From Streptomyces sp. NBC_01429 (GTDB taxonomy: Bacteria; Actinomycetota; Actinomycetes; Streptomycetales; Streptomycetaceae), in assembly GCF_036231945.1 (NCBI RefSeq), contig NZ_CP109599.1, positions 4,806,501 through 4,870,500 of the forward strand: a DNA stretch of 64,000 nt, written 5' to 3'. Shown here in pieces: positions 57,569-64,000 of this stretch (its first letter is position 1; each line of letters opens with the position of its first letter). Both the position numbers and the translations under genes were made by a program. The notes under the pieces are model-generated. The model ran no database searches. It worked only from the letters and a program-made list of their open reading frames with translations, and was not told the origin of the DNA.

Positions 57569-58564
57569 TCAGAGCTTGCGCAGCGAGAGCCGCTGGACCG
57601 TGTGGTCCGGGCCCTTGCGCAGCACCAGGGTGGCCCGTCCCCGGGTGGGGGCCACGTTCTCCAGCAGGTTGGGCTTGTTGATGGTGCGCCAGGTGGTGCG
57701 GGCGTAGTCGAGGGCCTCCTCCTCGGAGACCTGGGTGTACTTCCTGAAGTACGAGGACGGGTCCTGGAAGGCCGTCTCGCGCAGCCGGCGGAAGCGGTGC
57801 AGGTACCAGGTCTCGATGTCCTCGGGCCTGGCGTCCACGTACACGCTGAAGTCGAAGTAGTCGGCGAGCGCGACCCTCGTCCTGCCGTCCTTGCCGGGCA
57901 GGGCGGGCTGGAGGACGTTGAGGCCCTCCACGATGAGGATGTCGGGGCGGCGCACGGTGAGTACTTCGCCGGGCACGATGTCGTAGATCAGATGCGAGTA
58001 GACGGGGGCGCTGACCTCGTCCTTGCCCGCCTTGATGTCGGCGACGAAGCGGGTCAGCGCGCGCCGGTCGAAGGACTCGGGGAAGCCCTTGCGGCCCATC
58101 AGCCCCCGTGAGATCAGCTCCTTCATCGGCAGCAGGAAGCCGTCCGTGGTGACGAGTTCCACCCTGGGGTGCTCGGGCCAGCGCGCCAGCAGCGCCTGGA
58201 GCAGCCGGGCGACGGTGGACTTCCCGACCGCCACACTGCCCGCCACCCCTATGACGAAGGGCGTACCGCGCTGGGCGCCGTGGCCGTTGCCCGCGTCCCC
58301 GAGGAACGTGTTGAGCGCGCCGCGCAGCCCGGCCGTCGCCTGGACGTAGAGGTTGAGCAGCCGGGAGAGCGGCAGATAGACGTCCCGTACCTCGTCCAGG
58401 TCGATGACGTCCCCGAGCCCGCGCAGCGCCTCGACCTCCTCGGCGGTCAGCGGCAGCGGCGTCTTGTCGCGCAGCGCGCTCCACTCGCCCCGGGAGAGGT
58501 CGACGTACGGGGTCGGTCCGTGCTCGCCCCGGCGGGGGGCGCCTCGTGTCGGCTCAGTGATCAC
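57569..58564 (-). CDS. coaA: Pantothenate kinase (type I, CoaA)
   Basis: The 331-residue enzyme performs the first step of CoA synthesis. P-loop GVAGSVAVGKSTVARLLQ; PVYSHLIYDIVP; FRKYTQVSEEEALDYARTTW. The GTG start gives a short disordered N-terminus as in other streptomycetes. Confidence 0.95.
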   Translation of the reverse strand: MITEPTRGAPRRGEHGPTPYVDLSRGEWSALRDKTPLPLTAEEVEALRGLGDVIDLDEVRDVYLPLSRLLNLYVQATAGLRGALNTFLGDAGNGHGAQRGTPFVIGVAGSVAVGKSTVARLLQALLARWPEHPRVELVTTDGFLLPMKELISRGLMGRKGFPESFDRRALTRFVADIKAGKDEVSAPVYSHLIYDIVPGEVLTVRRPDILIVEGLNVLQPALPGKDGRTRVALADYFDFSVYVDARPEDIETWYLHRFRRLRETAFQDPSSYFRKYTQVSEEEALDYARTTWRTINKPNLLENVAPTRGRATLVLRKGPDHTVQRLSLRKL

Positions 58565-58786
58565 TGGGCCATTGTCGGCGGTCGTGGCGGATTGTGGCGG
58601 GTGTGTTAAATCACGCGTGGCGGTGGGGTCGGCCGGGGTTGTGGGAGGGGCGGCCGGAGCGCGCGGGAGTGAGCGGCGCGAACCGCGTCCGGGGCGCGAC
58701 CGCGCGCTCCCCGCCCGTCGCCGTACCTTCTGCGACGATGCGTCCCGAGCGGGTCGAAGGGTGGGTACGGCAGGAAAGGGAGCGTT

Positions 58787-60634
58787 ATGTGCGGAATCGT
58801 GGGTTACGTCGGCGGACAGTCGGCGCTCGACGTCGTCGTCGCGGGCCTCAGGCGGCTTGAGTACCGGGGGTACGACTCGGCCGGGGTCGCGGTCCTCGCC
58901 GACGGCGGGCTCGCCTCGGCGAAGAAGGCCGGCAAGCTCGTCAATCTGGAGAAAGCCCTGGTGGAACGGCCGCTGCCGAGCGGCGCCACCGGGATCGGAC
59001 ACACCAGGTGGGCCACCCACGGCGGCCCGACCGATGCCAACGCCCACCCCCATCTGGACAACGCGGGGCGCGTGGCCGTCGTACACAACGGCATCATCGA
59101 GAACTTCGCCGCGCTGCGCGCCGAACTGACCGGCCGGGGCCATGACCTGGGCTCGGAGACCGACACCGAGGCCGTGTCGCACCTGCTCGCCGAGGCGTTC
59201 TCGGCCTGCGGCGACCTCGCCGAGTCGATGCGGCAGGTCTGCCGGCGGCTGGAGGGCGCCTTCACGCTCGTCGCCGTGCACGCCGACGAGCCGGACGTGG
59301 TGGTGGGCGCGCGCCGCAACTCCCCGCTGGTGGTGGGCGTCGGGGACGGCGAGGCGTTCCTCGCCTCCGACGTCGCCGCGTTCATCGCGCACACCCGCTC
59401 CGCCATCGAACTGGGCCAGGACCAGGTCGTGGAGCTGCGCCGCGACGGGGTGACGGTGACGGACTTCGACGGCGCCCCGGCCGAGGTCCGCTCGTACCAC
59501 GTGGACTGGGACGCCTCGGCCGCCGAGAAGGGCGGCTACGCCTCCTTCATGCTCAAGGAGATCGCCGAGCAGCCCAGGGCCGTCGCCGACACCCTGCTGG
59601 GCCGGATCGACGGCGAGGGATCGCTGACCCTGGACGAGGTGCGCATCCCCGCGGCCGTCCTGCGGGAGGTCGACAAGGTCGTCATCGTCGCGTGCGGGAC
59701 GGCCTTCCACGCCGGGCTGATCGCGAAGTACGCCATCGAGCACTGGACCCGGATGCCGTGCGAGGTCGAGCTGGCCAGTGAGTTCCGCTACCGCGACCCG
59801 ATCCTGGACCCGCGCACCCTGGTGATCGCGATCTCGCAGTCCGGCGAGACCATGGACACGCTGATGGCGCTGCGGCACGCCCGTGAGCAGGGCGCGAAGG
59901 TGCTGGCCATCTGCAACACCAACGGGTCGACCATCCCCCGGGAGTCCGACGCGGTCCTCTACACGCACGCGGGCCCCGAGGTCGCCGTCGCCTCCACCAA
60001 GGCGTTCCTGACCCAGCTGGTGGCCTGCTACCTGGTCGCGCTCTACCTGGGGCAGCGGCGCGGTACGAAGTGGGGCGACGAGATCAGGGCCGTCGTCCGG
60101 GAGCTGTCGCGGATCGCGGGCGACGTGGAGCGCGTACTGGAGACGATGGAGCCGGTACGGGAGCTGGCGCGCTCGCTCAAGGACAAGAAGACGGTGCTGT
60201 TCCTCGGCCGGCACGTCGGGTACCCGGTGGCGCTGGAGGGCGCGCTCAAGCTCAAGGAGCTGGCGTACATGCACGCGGAGGGGTTCGCGGCGGGGGAGCT
60301 GAAGCACGGCCCGATCGCGCTCGTCGAGGAGGATCTGCCCGTGGTCGTCGTCGTACCGTCGCCGCGCGGGCGCTCGGTGCTGCACGACAAGATCGTGTCG
60401 AACATCCAGGAGATCAGGGCCAGGGGCGCGCGCACCATCGTGATCGCGGAGGAGGGGGACGAGGAGGTGGTGCCGTACGCGGACCATCTGATCCGGATCC
60501 CGGCGACCCCGACACTGCTTCAGCCGCTGGTCGCTACCGTGCCGTTGCAGGTGTTCGCGTGCGAACTGGCCACGGCGCGCGGCAACGAGGTGGACCAGCC
60601 GAGGAACCTGGCCAAGTCCGTGACGGTGGAGTGA
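58787..60634 (+). CDS. glmS: Glutamine-fructose-6-phosphate aminotransferase
   Basis: The 615-residue enzyme makes glucosamine-6-P. Cys2 nucleophile (MCGIVGYVG), glutaminase domain to about 240, then two SIS domains (VACGTAFHAGLIAKYAIE, SQSGETMDTLMALRHA, ending NLAKSVTVE). AAAGGGAG precedes the ATG. First of glmS-acpS-nnr-alr. Confidence 0.98.
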   Translation: MCGIVGYVGGQSALDVVVAGLRRLEYRGYDSAGVAVLADGGLASAKKAGKLVNLEKALVERPLPSGATGIGHTRWATHGGPTDANAHPHLDNAGRVAVVHNGIIENFAALRAELTGRGHDLGSETDTEAVSHLLAEAFSACGDLAESMRQVCRRLEGAFTLVAVHADEPDVVVGARRNSPLVVGVGDGEAFLASDVAAFIAHTRSAIELGQDQVVELRRDGVTVTDFDGAPAEVRSYHVDWDASAAEKGGYASFMLKEIAEQPRAVADTLLGRIDGEGSLTLDEVRIPAAVLREVDKVVIVACGTAFHAGLIAKYAIEHWTRMPCEVELASEFRYRDPILDPRTLVIAISQSGETMDTLMALRHAREQGAKVLAICNTNGSTIPRESDAVLYTHAGPEVAVASTKAFLTQLVACYLVALYLGQRRGTKWGDEIRAVVRELSRIAGDVERVLETMEPVRELARSLKDKKTVLFLGRHVGYPVALEGALKLKELAYMHAEGFAAGELKHGPIALVEEDLPVVVVVPSPRGRSVLHDKIVSNIQEIRARGARTIVIAEEGDEEVVPYADHLIRIPATPTLLQPLVATVPLQVFACELATARGNEVDQPRNLAKSVTVE

Positions 60635-60673
60635 GGTCGGGTGTTCCGTGAGGTCTGATGTGAGGACTGGTAA

Positions 60674-61042
60674 ATGATCATTGGGGTGGGCATCGACGTG
60701 GCCGGCATCGACCGGTTCGCGGCGTCCCTGGAACGGACCCCGCAACTCGCCGACCGGCTCTTCTCGCAGAGCGAGTTGCTCCTGCCGAGCGGTGAACGGC
60801 GCGGGATCGCCTCCCTGGCGGCCCGGTTCGCCGCCAAGGAAGCCGTCGCCAAGGCGCTCGGCGCGCCTCCCGGGCTGCACTGGACCGACGCCGAGGTGTG
60901 GCAGGAGGGCAGCGGGCAGCCCCGGCTGCGGGTACGCGGGACGGTGGCGGCGCGCGCGGCGGAGCTGGGCGTACGCAGCTGGCACGTCTCGCTCAGCCAT
61001 GACGCGGGGGTGGCGTCGGCGGTCGTGATCGCGGAGGGTTGA
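60674..61042 (+). CDS. acpS: Holo-[acyl-carrier-protein] synthase
   Basis: The 122-residue enzyme transfers phosphopantetheine to ACP. Mg-binding GVGIDVAGIDRFAA and FAAKEAVAKALG motifs are present. 39 nt after glmS. Confidence 0.96.
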   Translation: MIIGVGIDVAGIDRFAASLERTPQLADRLFSQSELLLPSGERRGIASLAARFAAKEAVAKALGAPPGLHWTDAEVWQEGSGQPRLRVRGTVAARAAELGVRSWHVSLSHDAGVASAVVIAEG

Positions 61043-61063
61043 TGAGTGGAGGAGGCTTGAGGC

Positions 61064-62608
61064 ATGCGTACTGCTCATAGCGTGGAGGCCGTCAGGAACG
61101 CCGAGCGGGAGCTGATGGCCCGGCTCCCCGAGGGCACGCTCATGCGGCGCGCGGCGGCCAGTCTCGCCACGGCCTGCGCCGGACTGCTGAAGGACCTGCT
61201 GGGACGGGTGTACGGCGCGCGCGTCGTGCTGCTCGTCGGCAGCGGTGACAACGGCGGCGACGCGCTCTACGCCGGTGCCCGGCTGGCCCGCAGGGGCGCC
61301 GGGGTGTGCGTCGTACCGCTCGCCCCCGGCCGTACGCACCCCGGCGGCCTGGCGGCGCTGCTCGGCGCGGGCGGCCGGATCGCCGAGGACCCCTTCGAGG
61401 TGCTCGCCACCGCCGACCTCGTCCTGGACGGCATCACCGGCATCGGCGGCCACGGCGGGCTGCGCCCCGACGCGGTACCGGTGGTACGGGCCGCCCGGGG
61501 CGGCAGCGCGATGGTCGTGGCCGTCGACCTGCCGAGCGGGGTGGAGGCGGACAGCGGCGAGGTGACGGGCGAGGCGGTGCGCGCCGACGCGACCGTGACG
61601 TTCGGTACGTACAAGCCGGGGCTCCTGATCGACCCGGCGCGCGAGCGGGCCGGCGCGCTGCGGCTCGTGGACATCGGGCTCGGCCCGTATCTGCCGTCCG
61701 TGCCCGCGCTGGAGGCGCTCCAGCACGCGGACGTGGCGCGGCTGCTGCCGCGGCCGGTGGGCGAGAGCGACAAGTACCGGCGCGGTGTCATCGGCGTCGT
61801 GGCCGGATCGGCGCGCTACCCGGGCGCGGCGGTGCTCGCCGTGTCGGGCGCGCTGCGCGGCGGCGCGGGGGCCGTGCGGTATGTCGGCCCCGGCGGCGAG
61901 GCGGTGCTCGCGCGCTTCCCCGAGACGCTGGTGCACGAGGGGCCGCCGTCGAAGGCGGGCCGGGTCCAGGCGTGGGTCGTCGGCCCCGGCCTCGGCGACG
62001 GCTCCTGGGCTGCGGCGGCCGTCGCGGACGTGCTGGCCTCGGACGTCCCGGTGCTGGTCGACGCGGACGGCCTGCGGCTGCTGGACGCGCGGGCGGTGCG
62101 CGACCGCGCCGCCCCGACCCTGCTCACCCCGCACGCGGGGGAGGCGGCGGCGCTGCTCGGCGTCCCCCGCGAGGAGGTCGAGGCGGGCCGGCTCGCCGCC
62201 GTACGGGAACTGGCGGCGCGGTACGGCGCGACGGTGCTGCTGAAGGGCTCCACGACGCTGGTGGCCGATCCGGGGCGGGGCGATCGGGGAGGGGCCGATC
62301 CGGGAGGGGCCGACGTGCCGGGCTCTGGGACCGGCTCTGGGACAGGCTCCGCGCCGCTGGTGGACTCGGCGCATCCGGTACGGGTCAACCCGACCGGCAC
62401 GCCCTGGCTGGCCACGGCCGGCAGCGGCGACGTCCTCTCCGGCCTGGCCGGCTCCCTCCTGGCGACCGGCCTGCCCGCCCGCGACGCCGCCTCGGTCGCT
62501 GCCTACCTGCACGGCCTGTCGGCCCGACTGGCCTCCAGGGGCGCCCCGGTGGCGGCGGACGACGTGGCGGCGTGGCTGCCGGAGGCGTGGCGGAACGTGG
62601 TGGGGTGA
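61064..62608 (+). CDS. nnr: Bifunctional NAD(P)H-hydrate epimerase and ADP-dependent dehydratase
   Basis: The 514-residue protein joins the YjeF N-terminal epimerase (VGSGDNGGDALYAGARLARRG) and the C-terminal carbohydrate-kinase-like dehydratase (LTPHAGEAAALLG, TAGSGDVLSGLAGSLLA). It repairs damaged NAD(P)H. A Gly/Ser/Asp repeat (GSGTGSGTGSA) interrupts the dehydratase near 420-430. Confidence 0.95.
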   Translation: MRTAHSVEAVRNAERELMARLPEGTLMRRAAASLATACAGLLKDLLGRVYGARVVLLVGSGDNGGDALYAGARLARRGAGVCVVPLAPGRTHPGGLAALLGAGGRIAEDPFEVLATADLVLDGITGIGGHGGLRPDAVPVVRAARGGSAMVVAVDLPSGVEADSGEVTGEAVRADATVTFGTYKPGLLIDPARERAGALRLVDIGLGPYLPSVPALEALQHADVARLLPRPVGESDKYRRGVIGVVAGSARYPGAAVLAVSGALRGGAGAVRYVGPGGEAVLARFPETLVHEGPPSKAGRVQAWVVGPGLGDGSWAAAAVADVLASDVPVLVDADGLRLLDARAVRDRAAPTLLTPHAGEAAALLGVPREEVEAGRLAAVRELAARYGATVLLKGSTTLVADPGRGDRGGADPGGADVPGSGTGSGTGSAPLVDSAHPVRVNPTGTPWLATAGSGDVLSGLAGSLLATGLPARDAASVAAYLHGLSARLASRGAPVAADDVAAWLPEAWRNVVG

Positions 62609-62698
62609 CGGGGGGCGGGAACGCCACGCCGACCCGGCGCCGGCGCCGCGCGCACCGCGATCGCGGCCGGGGGACGGTGAGCTGAGAGACTGGGGCCG

Positions 62699-63862
62699 AT
62701 GACCGGAATCATGCAGACCTCGGCCGGTACCCGCGCGCGCGCCGAAGTCGATCTCGCCGCCCTGCGGGGCAATGTGCGCGCCCTGCGCTCCCGGGTGGGG
62801 GCGGGCACCGCGCTGATGGCCGTCGTGAAGTCCGACGCGTACGGACACGGCATGCTGCCCGTCGCCCGCGCGGCCCGCGCTGCCGGGGCCGGCTGGCTGG
62901 GGACCGCCACGCCGCACGAGGCACTCGCGCTGCGGGCTGCGGGGATCGGCGGGCGGGTGATGTGCTGGCTGTGGACGCCGGGCGACCCGTGGCGCGCGGG
63001 CATCGAGGCCGACCTCGACATGTCCGTCAGCGGCATGTGGGCGCTGCGCGAGGTGACCGCCGCCGCACGTGAGGCGGGGCGGCCCGCCCGTATCCAGCTC
63101 AAGGCCGACACCGGCCTCGGCCGGAACGGCTGCCAGCCCGCCGACTGGCCGGAACTCGTGGGCGCCGCTCTCGCCGCGCGGGACGCGGGGCTCGTCGAGG
63201 TCACCGGCCTCTGGTCGCACTTCGCGTGCGCCGACGAGCCGGGGCATCCCTCGATCGCGGGCCAGCTGGACGTGTTCCACGAGATGCTCGCGTACGCCGA
63301 GAAGGAGGGCGTCGAGCCCGAGGTCCGGCACATCGCCAACTCGGCGGCGACCCTGACGCTCCCCGAGTCGTCCTTCGACCTCGTCAGGACCGGTATCGCC
63401 CTGTACGGCCTCTCGCCCAGCCCCGAGATCGGCGTCCCCGCCGACTTCGGGCTGCGGCCGGTGATGACGCTGTCCGCCTCCGTCGCCCTGGTCAAGCAGG
63501 TACCGGCGGGCCACGGCGTCAGCTACGGCCACCACTACGTCACGCCGGACGGGACGACCCTCGGGCTGATCCCCCTCGGCTACGCCGACGGCATTCCCCG
63601 CCACGCCTCGGGGCGCGGACCCGTACTGGTCGGCGGCGCGCGGCGGCGGGTGGCCGGGCGGGTCGCGATGGACCAGTTCGTGGTCGACCTCGGCGGCGAC
63701 ACGCCGGAGCCGGGCGAGACCGCCGTCCTGTTCGGCCCCGGCGACCGGGGCGAGCCGACGGCCGAGGACTGGGCGGTGGCCGCGGACACCATCGCGTACG
63801 AGATCGTCACCCGTATCGGCGCGCGCGTGCCCCGCGTGTACGCGAACGAGAGCACGGGCTGA
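62699..63862 (+). CDS. alr: Alanine racemase
   Basis: The 387-residue PLP enzyme makes D-Ala for peptidoglycan. Lys44 in AVVKSDAYGHG binds PLP; the second base Tyr is in HGVSYGHHYVTP. Normal length. Confidence 0.96.
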   Translation: MTGIMQTSAGTRARAEVDLAALRGNVRALRSRVGAGTALMAVVKSDAYGHGMLPVARAARAAGAGWLGTATPHEALALRAAGIGGRVMCWLWTPGDPWRAGIEADLDMSVSGMWALREVTAAAREAGRPARIQLKADTGLGRNGCQPADWPELVGAALAARDAGLVEVTGLWSHFACADEPGHPSIAGQLDVFHEMLAYAEKEGVEPEVRHIANSAATLTLPESSFDLVRTGIALYGLSPSPEIGVPADFGLRPVMTLSASVALVKQVPAGHGVSYGHHYVTPDGTTLGLIPLGYADGIPRHASGRGPVLVGGARRRVAGRVAMDQFVVDLGGDTPEPGETAVLFGPGDRGEPTAEDWAVAADTIAYEIVTRIGARVPRVYANESTG

Positions 63863-63977
63863 GCAGGACGGGCCGAGCAACGGGCCGAGCGAGGTCGCTG
63901 AGCAAGGCATGGGCCGACGTCCCGGGGAGCATGTTGAATAGGCAACGGCCCGGGTCCGGTACGACGAGGAGCGCACG

Positions 63978-64000
63978 GTGAGCGAGAGCAGCGCGGCGGC
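63978..64000 (+). CDS. Start of a gene cut by the window edge
   Basis: A GTG with GAGGAG 6 nt upstream opens MSESSAA at the last bases of the window. In streptomycetes the gene after alr is often an alpha/beta hydrolase, but seven codons cannot show this. Confidence 0.45.

Noticed and set aside
57569..63976. A 2135-codon open minus-strand frame across glmS, acpS, nnr and alr
   Set aside because: It is the antisense shadow of GC-rich codons. Only its C-terminal 331 codons (coaA) are a gene; the rest opposes four well-supported plus-strand genes.

Overview
The window is high-GC, GTG-start-rich DNA whose gene order identifies a Streptomyces-type actinomycete. It carries the S10-spc-alpha ribosomal block from rpsJ to rplQ with no rpsD between rpsK and rpoA, then truA, rplM-rpsI, glmM, and later coaA, glmS, acpS, nnr and alr. 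I see no rRNA or tRNA gene, CRISPR array or insertion sequence.

Layout. 0-7.5 kb: secreted and cell-wall proteins (an HtaA-type exported protein cut by the window edge, a LASTG sortase substrate, a papain-like protease with a membrane-anchored partner) plus an ECF sigma factor with its CU044_5270-type partner. 7.7-10.9 kb: a NarL-type two-component system and a secreted peptidoglycan-binding protein. 11-14.4 kb: a regulatory island with an RsbW-like ATPase, a one-pass membrane peptide, a Scr1/WhiJ-type XRE regulator and two tandem DUF397 genes. 14.4-16 kb: a decayed ATPase/PIN-like pair ending in a copied DUF397 tail. 16-21.2 kb: a membrane protein, a diaminopimelate-epimerase paralogue paired with a desaturase-like protein, a class C serine hydrolase and a small double-psi barrel protein. 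21.9-38.3 kb: ribosomal genes with secY, adk, map, infA and rpoA. 38.4-45 kb: truA, a membrane protein, an ABC-F ATPase, rplM-rpsI and glmM.

45.1-56.7 kb is accessory DNA. It begins with a frameshifted gene and a second copy of the ATPase/XRE/DUF397 island, here with an extra zinc-ribbon microprotein. Next, entirely on the minus strand, comes a compact class I lanthipeptide cluster: an FxLD-system methyltransferase, a 55-residue FxLD precursor, LanB and LanC. A kinase-like gene is divergent from it, followed by a regulator/SDR pair. From 56.7 kb the window returns to core functions: a methyltransferase, coaA, glmS, acpS, nnr and alr, covering CoA, UDP-GlcNAc and D-alanine supply.

The most notable items are the lanthipeptide cluster with its isoaspartate-type methyltransferase; a GGNATATGTGA motif in the divergent regions of both XRE islands and of the lanthipeptide/kinase locus; and several recombination scars. 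The scars are a duplicated rpsK 3' end, a duplicated DUF397 3' end, and an ATPase without a Walker A region. All functional calls come from reading motifs and context; no database search was run.
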